The notes under the pieces are model-generated. The model had not been told where the DNA came from, did no database searches, and worked only from the letters and a program-made list of their open reading frames with translations. From positions 8,307,501-8,371,500 of the forward strand of contig JAQISU010000115.1 in NCBI GenBank assembly GCA_029339505.1: a stretch of 64,000 nt of DNA, written 5' to 3'. Below, one piece after another: positions 49,375 through 58,836 of the stretch (within the stretch, counting starts at the first letter, position 1; each line of letters starts with the position of its first letter). The stretch is from Unio delphinus. Its lineage: Eukaryota > Mollusca > Bivalvia > Unionida > Unionidae. A program made the translations under genes and the position numbers.

Positions 49375-49947
49375 ATGAATTTTGACTTGTTTATCCAACT
49401 CCGAGACAGCTGGTTTGGGATCCTTGATGCAGAATATCAAGTGGAAAGACTTGAGGAAGAATTTCAGAGTAGCCATGGCTTTGTAAGCCAACTGAAATTA
49501 GCAAGAGATTTATTAGAAGGTATGATAGAGGAGGAAGACCAGAAATTAAGAAGACGTATTAAAAGAAAATATATAAGAATAGGGGACTTGAAGCAAGCAC
49601 TTGATCATGTCATCAAAGTCAGGTGTTTTCTAGAAGAAACATTACATCTGATAGAGTGGGAATATGTGAAGTGGGGTCTAGACAGGCTAAAGAAAGCAGA
49701 AGCAATGATGAGAATGGTGATGGAAGAACAGGTGATCCAGATTAAAGAAAACTGGTCTAAGGAGAGAAAGGAAAAAAAGAACAAAAAGACGAAAGAGGAC
49801 TTTGATCTACTCAATCTAAGATGGATGAGAGTTCAGGAAAAGTTTAGAGCTATGGGACATCCTGACTGGATTCCCGAAGAAGAAAAGAAGAAAAAAACAG
49901 GAATCATTGGTAAAATCAAAAGGTGGTGGAACAATGGCAGAAAATAA
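49375..49947 (+). CDS. early coiled-coil protein, outermost right gene (190 aa)
   Basis: MNFDLFIQLRDSWFGILDAE start. Mostly charged helices, NWSKERKEKKNKKTKEDF, a conserved EKFRAMGHPDWIPE motif and a basic amphipathic C-terminus (GIIGKIKRWWNNGRK). The C-terminal half is strongly conserved in B (12476-12990). A histone-type stem-loop in the TIR follows 21 nt after the stop. Function unknown. Confidence 0.72.
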   Translation: MNFDLFIQLRDSWFGILDAEYQVERLEEEFQSSHGFVSQLKLARDLLEGMIEEEDQKLRRRIKRKYIRIGDLKQALDHVIKVRCFLEETLHLIEWEYVKWGLDRLKKAEAMMRMVMEEQVIQIKENWSKERKEKKNKKTKEDFDLLNLRWMRVQEKFRAMGHPDWIPEEEKKKKTGIIGKIKRWWNNGRK

Positions 49948-49967
49948 AAGAAGAAGAAGTATCCAAA

Positions 49968-49983
49968 GGCCCTTTTCAGGGCC
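49968..49983 (+). terminator. histone-type 3' stem-loop (A, right terminal gene)
   Basis: GGCCCTTTTCAGGGCC then ACTCA, with CTCGAAAAGATAG downstream. It is the first element of the TIR. Confidence 0.88.
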
Positions 49984-50329
49984 ACTCATAGGTCTCGAAA
50001 AGATAGTAGCTTTCATTGCCACCCTTTTTTCCCTTGTCCCTATACAGACCCGCCATGTTCAATTTCCCTTGACGCTATATAGACCCACTATGTTCCATTT
50101 CCCTTGACGCTATACAGGCCCACCCTGTTCAATTTCCCTTGTCGCTATACAGGCCCACTATGTTCAATTTCCCTTGTCGCTATAATACCCCAAGCTGTTT
50201 TGTCGCTATAGTGCCCCAAGCTGTTTTTGACTGGATTTTCCCTTGTCGCTATAAATCTTGTCGCCATAGTGCCCCAAGCACTTTTTGACTGGATTTTCCA
50301 TTGTCGCTATAGTGCCCCATATTACTACT
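49968..50329 (-). repeat. right terminal inverted repeat of Polinton A (362 bp)
   Basis: Inverted copy of 29692-30053, no mismatch seen. Ends ...CATATTACTACT followed by the target duplication TACGAA. Confidence 0.93.
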
Positions 50330-50373
50330 TACGAACTACGGTTCAAAAGATAATAAAGTTCCCAGGTATCCAT
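50330..50373 (-). pseudogene. PRO: adenain-like protease N-terminal fragment (B copy)
   Basis: Encodes only MDTWELYYLLNRSSY before the TACGAA insertion point of Polinton A. The remainder is at 29172-29691. Confidence 0.9.
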
Positions 50374-50408
50374 TTTTTTGTTTTGTAGCCTTGGTTTTTC
50401 TCCTTTCT

Positions 50409-50906
50409 TCACAGATGATGATAAGTCATCAATTCGATCCAGACTTTTTGCTTGAAACGGTCTGACAAGTAACTGATGGTTTGCTTCGTCTCTTTACTCT
50501 TGGCCAAGAGAGCTTCGATGCGATCAATTTCTCGAACAAACAATGGAGGAGAAGAATGATCACGTAAGCCTTTATACCACTGAAGTAACACGGCTTCTTC
50601 TGAGATGAGACTCTAAGCTTCGTTCAGATAATCGTCCAATTTTTCTTCTTGACTCATCATCATACATTTATCGTGTTGAATTTGACTGGGATGATCGATT
50701 TGACATCCATAACAATCTTTTTTAATCATGTCTCTCATTTTATCTTCCAAGTGTTGTGCAAAACAAGCCACTAACTGTTGTTCCTGTTCTGGCTACCTGG
50801 ATTGCATGATCACTACTTCTTCTTTTTGGTCTTGAGGATTTGCTTTCTCTGTAACCTCCCATTCCATGGATTCTCCACTATTCAATGAAGGACAAGAGTC
50901 TTCCAT
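50409..50906 (-). pseudogene. conserved Cys/His-motif protein (B copy), two stops
   Basis: Collinear with 46022-46519 and the same length (498 nt). Two tryptophan codons are changed to TAG (near 50613 and 50794). The cysteine motif is preserved. Confidence 0.85.
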
Positions 50907-50911
50907 AGTGT

Positions 50912-52264
50912 CTAATAGTCTAGAATGACTTCTCTCAAACTGTTGATTTCTATGGTATTATCGAATTCGGCATACAGAATGACATTCACCGTTTCGAGAA
51001 GAGGTCCTGCAAACTGAAGTTCCACACGCAGTTGTCCAGATTTTATAGGGTGAAAATGTCCCTCGTCGCTGCCTTGGTCTGGAGTGAAGTCAAAAGCCCA
51101 CAACGTGTAACCTCCTACATAATCGTCGTAGGAAATACCGTGACTGGTGTTGGTTCCTAACTGTCCTGTGGCTTCGTACAGTGACAAGTACGACCTCAAG
51201 TAATTCTTCTGGGCAAACTTGGGTTCGAAAGGTCTGGTACACAAAGTTTTGCCATCGCGACTGACTTCAATTTTGGATACATTGTAGTGCTTAAACTCGA
51301 AAGGATTGATATTGTGGACACCGTTGAAGGCTGCATTGCTGACGATACCGATGAATAAACGTTTGGGTAACTGTCCTTGGAACAGATGATCTTCGATCTT
51401 AGATCGGAGTCCAGTGGCAATGGTGAAAGTTTTGACTTCCACACGTCGTATCGGATACTTGGCTGTCGTTCTGCTCAAAGTGTGACTGATATCATTTCCC
51501 ACTTTAGGTAACACTTCCACACGACGCACGTATAACCTGGCTTCTTGAATAATGGTTTTGTATTCGTTAGCATGAGCCATCAAATGGAAAGCAGCACTGC
51601 AACGATTCAGTCTCAAGCGAATATCCACCCCGTTCAGCAAATACTTTTCTTGAAACCACATGTCCAAATGCAAACGATCGAACAGTTCTAAACTACGTCC
51701 TTGCAGAATTTTCTTTCGACGCTCGTTAAAACCCACATTGTGAGGATCGCCAGGATTGTCAGCCGCAGCTGCTACGGACAAGGCTGTGTCGCTAAACTTA
51801 TTATTATTATCATCATTATCATTTGCTGTATCAGGTTTCCATACCACGCAAGCATCTAGATGAGTGTTCTTGGCTTCTTTTCCGTACGTCAAGAGATTTT
51901 CGAGGTACGCTCGGTAAGGGTAAGTATCCATGCTACTGCTGACCAGTTTGTTATTCATGTACAAATCCACTTCGCTGAACAAGGAATGCATGAAATTGTT
52001 GACAGGAGCTACTCTATCATTGGCTCCTGGATTGGCGTTGTCCGTTTTGGCTACTTTCAGTTTCAAATACAAGTAACTGTTGTTCAGATCGATGTAATCT
52101 TCGGGTTGGCCTTTGATTTCAAACTCGATGGGAGCTGAATCCGTCAAAGAGGAGACGGGATGAAATTCAACCCATTGGGCTTCTTGCATGGTCATCATCG
52201 TGGGTGGCATGGCAAAGAGATCTATTTCCGACTTGGAACAGGCACACGATTCTTGGTGCATCAT
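50912..52264 (-). CDS. MCP: major capsid protein (B copy), intact
   Basis: 450 residues beginning MMHQESCACSKSEIDLFAMP; all conserved capsid segments are present and the frame is open. Differences from A cluster in a surface-loop-like Asn/Asp-rich stretch near residues 145-180 (NDNDDNNN). Confidence 0.93.
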   Translation of the reverse strand: MMHQESCACSKSEIDLFAMPPTMMTMQEAQWVEFHPVSSLTDSAPIEFEIKGQPEDYIDLNNSYLYLKLKVAKTDNANPGANDRVAPVNNFMHSLFSEVDLYMNNKLVSSSMDTYPYRAYLENLLTYGKEAKNTHLDACVVWKPDTANDNDDNNNKFSDTALSVAAAADNPGDPHNVGFNERRKKILQGRSLELFDRLHLDMWFQEKYLLNGVDIRLRLNRCSAAFHLMAHANEYKTIIQEARLYVRRVEVLPKVGNDISHTLSRTTAKYPIRRVEVKTFTIATGLRSKIEDHLFQGQLPKRLFIGIVSNAAFNGVHNINPFEFKHYNVSKIEVSRDGKTLCTRPFEPKFAQKNYLRSYLSLYEATGQLGTNTSHGISYDDYVGGYTLWAFDFTPDQGSDEGHFHPIKSGQLRVELQFAGPLLETVNVILYAEFDNTIEINSLREVILDY

Positions 52265-52298
52265 TTTTTTCTCTCAGTCTCTATGTGTTTTTTTACTT

Positions 52299-52742
52299 TT
52301 AATAATCAAAAATGTCTAAGTCTCGAGAGGTTCTTTTTTTCTTCGTCTTTCTAACTTTAGAGGTACGGAGACTTTTGAAAGGATGTCTTCGTCGTCGCTT
52401 TCTACCTTGTCCTTGCTGTGTCGTCAGGGAAGCAGGAATGCCAGACTCGGTACCGTTCAGGGCATTTATAGGACTTTCTCGTCGACCCAAAATCTCTTTA
52501 CCCGTTTGAAGCAAGACATTTTTGCCTGCTCTCAAAAAAGCTTCTTTGGGGTTTTGTTTGTCAATGAGAACATTGTGAAGAAAATCTTTGCCGTGAGTCA
52601 ATGCGGCATCTTTTAAGGCGTGCAATCCTCGTGTCACCATCGGTTTTAAAACAGGGACCACGGAACGAAAGGCTGATTTAAACATATCTCCTAAACCATG
52701 TCCTCGTTGTCGAGTGACTCCTTGGTACACAGGATACATCAC
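52299..52742 (-). CDS. small basic virion core protein (B copy)
   Basis: 147 residues, nearly identical to the A protein at 44189-44632, ending LDIFDY. Confidence 0.75.
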   Translation of the reverse strand: MMYPVYQGVTRQRGHGLGDMFKSAFRSVVPVLKPMVTRGLHALKDAALTHGKDFLHNVLIDKQNPKEAFLRAGKNVLLQTGKEILGRRESPINALNGTESGIPASLTTQQGQGRKRRRRHPFKSLRTSKVRKTKKKRTSRDLDIFDY

Positions 52743-52761
52743 TTTTTCAGTTGTTCGAGAA

Positions 52762-53694
52762 TCATTTTTGAAAATGGAGTTTCACTGTGACTTTCCCTTT
52801 GGTAAATGGAATATTTTGTCCTAGTTCTCCTTTTATAGTAATGTTGACACTGTCGAAATACGACTTACTGACAGACAAATAATGAGGATGTACAAATTCG
52901 CGGTGAACGTGATAGGTATTTCCACCTTCTTCTTTAGCGCTAGTGGCAGAATCCACTTTGAAAGGAATGACACGTAGTAACGGTGCAGAGGTGTGTCCTA
53001 CCACGTTGTACTCCACCACATCGGAGTACACAAACATCAAGTTGAGACCTTGGTTCAATTCAACAGGGAATCGAAAATATTTTGCAAAACTTATGTTATC
53101 GGTTATGCCTGGTATTTGCTTTTTGTTCTTGAGCATCTCGACGTCTCCACCCAAAATATCAAACAATTCAGGACAAAACGTAATGGCCATCATTTTTTCC
53201 TCTGAAAATGTCATCATGAGTCGACGAGCCACTGGATGGTACTCAAAGGTTACACTTTTTGGGTTTTTTGTGGATGCAAAGGACTCCATGACTTTACCAA
53301 ACTTAACATTGAATATGGTAGCAATTGTAGTCACTAAATGTTGACCAATAAAATAATAACCTGGAGGAATGACGAAGTGATGAGTGGACAGGGCTACAGT
53401 TTTGTGTCCATCTGATGATTTCTTTTCGCCACCTTTGGCTCGTGCGTCTAAGGCATCTTGCAATTGCTTGTCAAACACTTCTACTGTAAAAGTGTTGTTT
53501 TGATTTTCGACGATGTTTTTGATTTGTGTCGGGTGTATTATTTCCACTAAAGCCTCTTCCCAATGAGCATCTTCATCCAAATGCATGGCTTGAGGTAATT
53601 TAACTGTGTAACAGCACAACGTGTTCTTAGGAAACACCTCCATGGAACTGTCACTGGGTAACGTTAAGTAAAATTGGTTAATAGTGTTGTTCAT
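52762..53694 (-). CDS. penton-like minor capsid protein (B copy), slightly truncated
   Basis: 310 residues. The same strands as A are conserved. The reading frame ends at HFQK, where A continues for a few residues, because CGA became TGA. Overlaps the preceding gene by ATGA as in A. Confidence 0.83.
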   Translation of the reverse strand: MNNTINQFYLTLPSDSSMEVFPKNTLCCYTVKLPQAMHLDEDAHWEEALVEIIHPTQIKNIVENQNNTFTVEVFDKQLQDALDARAKGGEKKSSDGHKTVALSTHHFVIPPGYYFIGQHLVTTIATIFNVKFGKVMESFASTKNPKSVTFEYHPVARRLMMTFSEEKMMAITFCPELFDILGGDVEMLKNKKQIPGITDNISFAKYFRFPVELNQGLNLMFVYSDVVEYNVVGHTSAPLLRVIPFKVDSATSAKEEGGNTYHVHREFVHPHYLSVSKSYFDSVNITIKGELGQNIPFTKGKVTVKLHFQK

Positions 53695-54110
53695 AATTCC
53701 AATGTTCTTCTGTCCGAGGAGTCACTCGAGGTTAAAGGAGTGTCTAAAAGAGGATTGTGATTGGAAGGGTGACTGTCAGGAGAATGACTAACGTTGGACG
53801 CAAGACTCCCAATATTGTTACTGTTGTTCCCGTTGTAAGAGTATTTCAGGGAAGGTTTGGGAAGAAGATACCCGATGCAACTGCTGAGTAAAATAGTCGA
53901 CAATTGTTTGTCTCCTTGTTGCAAAGTCAAATTAGCAATGGCTGCACCGATGACACAATACACCACAAAGATTTGACAGAAAAAGACGATTTGGGTTTTA
54001 GGGACACGTTCTCCACACCACACCCACAAGGGTTGCTTTTGTAAATCTTGCAGAGATGACGTGGGTGAAGGAGTAGTCACTGTGGTTGCTGAAGCTGTAT
54101 TGAAGGGCAT
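53691..54110 (-). CDS. two-segment membrane protein (B copy)
   Basis: 139 residues from MPFNTASATT. Both hydrophobic segments are retained. Same overlaps with neighbours as in A. Confidence 0.7.
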   Translation of the reverse strand: MPFNTASATTVTTPSPTSSLQDLQKQPLWVWCGERVPKTQIVFFCQIFVVYCVIGAAIANLTLQQGDKQLSTILLSSCIGYLLPKPSLKYSYNGNNSNNIGSLASNVSHSPDSHPSNHNPLLDTPLTSSDSSDRRTLEL

Positions 54111-54115
54111 GATGG

Positions 54116-55228
54116 TCACTTCTTTTTATAGTCGATGACTTGTGCAGCGTCAATCCAAGAATCAAAACTAGGAGGATATCCTTTCCAACGTACTTTGACT
54201 TCTTTGACACGACGTTTTCCTACTTTACGGGTTCTTCGTTCGAAAATGCTTTCAATGTCGTACACGTCGTCTTCTTTTTTGGTGACACGTTGTAACTCAG
54301 GCAAGTAAAACGTTCCTTTTAATACTTCTCCGTTCATGTCTTCCAATTTATAGACTGCAGGATGACGGCCACGCACTCGTTCAGAAACACGAAACAATTC
54401 GGTGGTCCAATTGGGTAAGTAACCTTTGTCGAAAGTGCGTTTGGTTTTACCAATGCGTATCCAATCTCCCGGGGTTAACACTTCTCCACCTTTCTTGGGG
54501 ACAGCCCTCGTTCGGGACGTACCAAACAGACGCTCAAAAACAGTCACTTCGTTGTCAGGTGTCACCTCTTGTGGGGCACGTCCAATGCTTCTATGGTAAG
54601 ATTGATTGTAGGCTTGGACTAAGTGCGATAAGACGTCGATGTACTTGAGAGTGTGTTGATGCGTAAAATATTTCCACATGCGTTCTTTCAAGGTACGTTG
54701 AAAACGTTCCACGATACTGGCTTTGGTTTCAGGATTTTCGGTGGTGAAAAAATGAATGTCACGTTTCTTTAATTCTCGTTGGAAAGCTTGATTCAGAAAT
54801 TCGGTGCCTTTGTCGGTTTGCCATCGAAGAGGGTGACGACCACTTTGTTTCAACACCAGTTGCAAAGCTCGTACTAACTCTCCGCTCGATTTGGATGTCA
54901 ATGGTACGACCCAGGCAAATTTAGAAAAGACGTCGATGACACAAAACAAATATTTGTAGCCACGATTGTAGGTGGGTAAATGAGAGACATCGGCTAAATC
55001 GGCTTGCCATTGATGATCGATGCCTTCCACTTGAGTGCGACTTCTGTGAAATTTTCGTCGAATGGGTTTGTGTAAAGTGTACGTCGCTTGTTTTTGTAAC
55101 CATCGTTGTACTACAGGTAAACGGAGCTTTTTCAGGCGAGTTTTGGCTGCACGATACAATTTCTGAATGCCTCCGTAACCTGCAGGGTGAGCTGGATCGT
55201 AATAAATGCTGGCTAATACTTTCTCCAT
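54116..55228 (-). CDS. INT: chromodomain integrase (B copy), intact
   Basis: 370 residues with the same D, D, E triad (QADLAD, QTDKGTEF, SIVERFQ) and C-terminal chromodomain as A; few substitutions. Confidence 0.95.
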   Translation of the reverse strand: MEKVLASIYYDPAHPAGYGGIQKLYRAAKTRLKKLRLPVVQRWLQKQATYTLHKPIRRKFHRSRTQVEGIDHQWQADLADVSHLPTYNRGYKYLFCVIDVFSKFAWVVPLTSKSSGELVRALQLVLKQSGRHPLRWQTDKGTEFLNQAFQRELKKRDIHFFTTENPETKASIVERFQRTLKERMWKYFTHQHTLKYIDVLSHLVQAYNQSYHRSIGRAPQEVTPDNEVTVFERLFGTSRTRAVPKKGGEVLTPGDWIRIGKTKRTFDKGYLPNWTTELFRVSERVRGRHPAVYKLEDMNGEVLKGTFYLPELQRVTKKEDDVYDIESIFERRTRKVGKRRVKEVKVRWKGYPPSFDSWIDAAQVIDYKKK

Positions 55229-55236
55229 GATTTAGG

Positions 55237-55968
55237 TTAATAAGAGACCCACTCTTCGAGGATATTGCTTTGGGTGGGACGAAATGGGGGTTGTTTGGAA
55301 ACGGTTTTACGTGTCCGATGTGCCACAGGAGTTGACGTCGAGGGTACTGGTGGTAGTAGTGGTGGTGGTGGTGGCGGAGGTAATGAGATAGCTTTGGTCT
55401 TCTTTTCTTTTCTCACCTCTGGTTTCCTTTCTTTCTTTTTCACTTCTGTTGAAGCAGGAGTAGCCATCATCTTTTTAACCCAAGTTTTGAGTTCTTCTCG
55501 TTGGGGAGTGGTAGAAGGGGTCAATAAGGAAGCGGCAATCTTACTCGGAATGGGAGTAGCAGTGGGTGTTTGAAAGAGATCATGGGGTTCTTCTTCTTCC
55601 TTGGGTACTGGTGGGGTGACGTCTGTTTTGACCGCTGTAGAGGACGGATTATTCATTAGTGCCTTCAAATCGGACAGAGTAGGGAAAGCTGTTTGTTCCA
55701 CAGCTTTTCGATGAAAGAGTTGTAGTCGTTGCAAAAGTTGACCGTACTTTTGCGATTTTTCGGTTTCGGACAAATCGTGGCGATGCATCAAGGATTGCAA
55801 TTCGTGTTGTAATTGGGACATCTCGTTCAAATCAGGATTGGGTGGTAAATGGGGGGTACGTTGTTCTTGCCAACGATGGTATTCCATCCATCGTTTGTAA
55901 GGAACTAAAGTCAGTTTTCGTCCTTCCATGGGCTTCCAAAGGTTATGTCTGAGATTGTGGTGCTCCAT
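55237..55968 (-). CDS. virion-associated protein of unknown function (B copy)
   Basis: 243 residues. Conserved N-terminal helical region and ILEEWVSY end; the proline run is interrupted by LL. A GATAAAAG box precedes it as in A, again closest in spacing to the internal Met. Confidence 0.65.
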   Translation of the reverse strand: MEHHNLRHNLWKPMEGRKLTLVPYKRWMEYHRWQEQRTPHLPPNPDLNEMSQLQHELQSLMHRHDLSETEKSQKYGQLLQRLQLFHRKAVEQTAFPTLSDLKALMNNPSSTAVKTDVTPPVPKEEEEPHDLFQTPTATPIPSKIAASLLTPSTTPQREELKTWVKKMMATPASTEVKKKERKPEVRKEKKTKAISLPPPPPPPLLPPVPSTSTPVAHRTRKTVSKQPPFRPTQSNILEEWVSY

Positions 55969-55977
55969 AGTGTCCTT

Positions 55978-56407
55978 TTATCTTCTACCCATTCCTTGGG
56001 TAAACCCTTGGGACATCCCTTGGGTCATCCCTTGTATCAAACCTGGTATTATGCCTGTCAACAAAGGAGCAAGAATGGGTAAAAATCCTCCCCGTTGCAC
56101 CAACATCTTTTTCTTTTCACGGACGGATATTTTCTTTTGGACCATTTGACGAAGAACGTGTCGATGTTTGGCTAAGCATTTTTTCTGGTGTGGAGACAAA
56201 GGTATCGTGCCTTTCAAGACATTCAAACAACATTTACATACGGTATCGATGAATCTTTGGAAGCAGTTTTAATGATTTGTTTTCGCATGAGTGGAGAGAT
56301 TTGGACAGGACAGACAACACGTCTCTGTGTTTGACTAAACGAGGAGGTAGTCCTTTCCTTTTCTTTCCTTTGTGGGGTGAAGAAGAATGTTTTGTGCGAG
56401 GTGACAT
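55978..56407 (-). pseudogene. basic core-like protein (B copy), frameshifted
   Basis: Starts MSPRTKHSSSPHKGKKRKG. A one-base deletion near 56252 shifts the frame; the C-terminal half (KKKMLVQRGGFLPILAPLL and GM repeats) remains readable at 55978-56226. The GM-repeat tail is shorter than in A. Confidence 0.75.
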
Positions 56408-56464
56408 GTTTGCTTGTTCGTTCCAGAAATACACTGTCGTCAATGACTTGGTACACACCCTCTT

Positions 56465-56686
56465 TTATCTTTTTTGTTGCTTGAAATGTGGCAACACATG
56501 ATTTCTTAAAAAAACATCATATAAAAATCCTCCGCGTTGCACTAACATCTTTTTCTTTTGACGGACGGATATTTTCTTTTGGGTCTTTTGACGACGAACG
56601 TGTCGATGTTTGGCTAAACGAGAAGGTAGTCCTTTCCTTTTCTTTCCTTTGTGGGGTGAAGAAGAATGTTTTCTGCGAGGTGACAT
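56465..56686 (-). CDS. basic core-like protein, short paralogue (B copy)
   Basis: 73 residues, MSPRRKHSSS start and MLVQRGGF segment; matches 40152-40382 in A with a different C-terminal end. Confidence 0.6.
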   Translation of the reverse strand: MSPRRKHSSSPHKGKKRKGLPSRLAKHRHVRRQKTQKKISVRQKKKMLVQRGGFLYDVFLRNHVLPHFKQQKR

Positions 56687-56762
56687 CTTTGCTTGTTCGT
56701 TTCACAGTACCACTGGTGCCAATGACTTGGTACACACCCTCTTTTATCTACTTTTTTGGGAA

Positions 56763-56984
56763 CTACCGCTTCGTCAAAAAGATAACAATGTGTTTCCCAA
56801 AATTGCCAAAGGATCCTCCTTTTTGGTGGCTCTTTTTTTTCTTTAAAGGAATACGTCTTTGAAGGGGATGACGTCGATGTTTGGTTTTTAAGCGTTTTGT
56901 ACAATGACGAGATTGTCTTTTTCCTGTTTCTTTTTGAACAGCAGAACGTCGAAGGTTGTGGTATGCACGTTTTTGAGGAAGCAT
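56763..56984 (-). CDS. small basic core-like protein (B copy)
   Basis: 73 residues; counterpart of 39842-40075. The His run of A is absent (HN instead), while the GGSFGNFGKHIVIFLTKR end is retained. Confidence 0.6.
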   Translation of the reverse strand: MLPQKRAYHNLRRSAVQKETGKRQSRHCTKRLKTKHRRHPLQRRIPLKKKKSHQKGGSFGNFGKHIVIFLTKR

Positions 56985-57045
56985 TCTTGAGTGTTCAGCA
57001 GTGTTACAGAAAATATTGATTCACGTCGTGGTCCTCAAGTCATTT

Positions 57046-57942
57046 TTATACTGGAATGCGACGCCACTGATTATCTTTGCGTCGTATCAACTTCATGGCA
57101 GGTAACACACGTCGTGAAGGAGTTCGAAATGGACTCAATCGGGTCAGTTCTTGTTTGGACAAATCTAGTAAACTTTTTAACATGCCAGATCTTTCTTGGA
57201 CTTTGACTTTGGGGGCAGGTACTTTGTGAGCAGCTGCTACTGACGCTAATGTGGACGAGGGTGTCACCGGTGGAGGAGACGTTTTGGGAGACGCAGATTT
57301 CCAATGTTTCATCAAATTAGGAAAAACGGGTGTCAAATTGGGTTTGGCTGGCATCACCCGCAACGGAGAAGTGGCAGCACCTGAGGCTATTGGTAACGTA
57401 GTCCCTGCCAAACGTCCTTGTAGATCTTCTCTTACAGGTCGTGGTTGACGAAGGTAAGGTTGTGTCCTGGCCGAAGTGCCTCTTTTGCGGGTGACCGCTT
57501 TTTTCTGTGGACTTTTTTTTTTCTGTGCTTTGGTCTTGGTAACCTTGTTCTTTTTCTTAAGGGTTCGTTTGGCTTTTTTTGTTTTCTTGGGGTGAACTTT
57601 GGGAGTATTGGGATCGCATTTTAAAAGGGAACGAATGATGACACCTCCTAGAGAACCACTACCTCCAGGTTTCAATATGATTTGCTTTTTGGTTTGAGTG
57701 TCGATGCGAGGATTGGCCAGTTGCGTCAAGGCTACTTTGTTTCTGTCAAAAAAGCGTTTGGTTTGATGTGGAATGTGAATGATGCCTTGCAGTATTTGAC
57801 GTGCTGTCACCGTAAACCATCGTAAGACTTCTTTGAGACTGGCTTCTAAGACGTGAGCACGTATTTGTGGATTTTTTTCGCGACTGATACCGTACAAGGC
57901 ACGAATCAATTTGATGGGAAGATGAGACTGAAGGGACGTCAT
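57046..57942 (-). CDS. large basic virion/core-like protein (B copy)
   Basis: 298 residues from MTSLQSHLPIKL; same GGSGSLGGVI and Lys-rich tract as A. TATAGATT-type box upstream is weaker than in A. Confidence 0.7.
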   Translation of the reverse strand: MTSLQSHLPIKLIRALYGISREKNPQIRAHVLEASLKEVLRWFTVTARQILQGIIHIPHQTKRFFDRNKVALTQLANPRIDTQTKKQIILKPGGSGSLGGVIIRSLLKCDPNTPKVHPKKTKKAKRTLKKKNKVTKTKAQKKKSPQKKAVTRKRGTSARTQPYLRQPRPVREDLQGRLAGTTLPIASGAATSPLRVMPAKPNLTPVFPNLMKHWKSASPKTSPPPVTPSSTLASVAAAHKVPAPKVKVQERSGMLKSLLDLSKQELTRLSPFRTPSRRVLPAMKLIRRKDNQWRRIPV

Positions 57943-58010
57943 GTTGACGATGTATGAGACAAGGTCAAAGTGACCCAAGGTTTTTATAGATTTTTTAGTG
58001 GTTCATATGG

Positions 58011-58742
58011 TTATGTCGACGACGAGGACGTGTACACGACAGGTCCTCCGTCTTGGCACCAGTCGTGAAACAAATCGGTACGAAATCGCAAATAATCAGG
58101 GGTAGTGGGTTTTAAATCCACGAGTAAATAGGCGTGTGGCGTTTGAGTGGCATCATCGTACGCATGAGTTAGCCAAGGTGTTCCTAATTGTTTGGCTAAG
58201 ACTTGCACTTGTGATTTATCTCGAGGACTTTTAAACAAGACCACGTAATGAGCATTGAGACTATTGGTACGATGGGCTTTACTTTGTTGAAATAAATTTT
58301 GTGTAATGTAAATGACACTGGCATTACGATGATGCCCTTTACGTGTAAACCACAGTTTAATTTCTTCTTCGTCTTCTCCTAACATGTCGTCAAAAATGAC
58401 CCAATGAGTTTGACTAGCGTCAGACACGATCCCCTCGTCTTCTTTAGGAATACCTTCTACAAACACAATGGAATCACCTTGACTTTCTTGCAAGAGGCTG
58501 TATGATGATTGCCACTCTTTGTAACACCACACGATGCGTTGAGGTGGACGATAGATCAAATGATGTTTATGTTCGATCAAACGTTTGACAAATTCGGTTT
58601 TGCCTGAACCGCTCGGTCCAGCAATTAACATGTTAAAAGGATGACGAAGATACAAGGCTTTCCAACTAGCCTGATCTAAGTGTTCGTCAATGACTTTGAA
58701 TGTGGAGGATGAAGGAGTAGTAGAAAGAGCAAAGTGAGCCAT
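58011..58742 (-). CDS. ATP: genome-packaging ATPase (B copy), intact
   Basis: 243 residues from MAHFALSTTP; Walker A GPSGSGKT and Walker B VIFDD intact. TATAAAAA upstream as in A. Confidence 0.92.
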   Translation of the reverse strand: MAHFALSTTPSSSTFKVIDEHLDQASWKALYLRHPFNMLIAGPSGSGKTEFVKRLIEHKHHLIYRPPQRIVWCYKEWQSSYSLLQESQGDSIVFVEGIPKEDEGIVSDASQTHWVIFDDMLGEDEEEIKLWFTRKGHHRNASVIYITQNLFQQSKAHRTNSLNAHYVVLFKSPRDKSQVQVLAKQLGTPWLTHAYDDATQTPHAYLLVDLKPTTPDYLRFRTDLFHDWCQDGGPVVYTSSSST

Positions 58743-58836
58743 AGTCGTGTAGTGGTATGACACGATTGACACAAAAAACAGACAAGACAAGAGGTTTTTA
58801 TACTTTTTTTCAAGACACGTTTATTTCAATGCATGT

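Larger units (their letters stand above)
29692..50329 (+). mobile_element. Polinton A: complete 20,638-bp Polinton/Maverick (adintovirus-like) element
   Basis: The element starts AGTAGTAATATGGGGCACTA and ends with the exact reverse complement. It is flanked by the 6-bp direct repeat TACGAA (29686-29691 and 50330-50335). AG...CT termini and 6-bp duplications are established Polinton hallmarks. It encodes the full Polinton set: family B polymerase, integrase, packaging ATPase, cysteine protease, major and minor capsid proteins. Early genes lie at both ends; a long rightward block of replication and virion genes occupies the middle. Only one coding lesion was found, in the polymerase gene. Confidence 0.95.
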
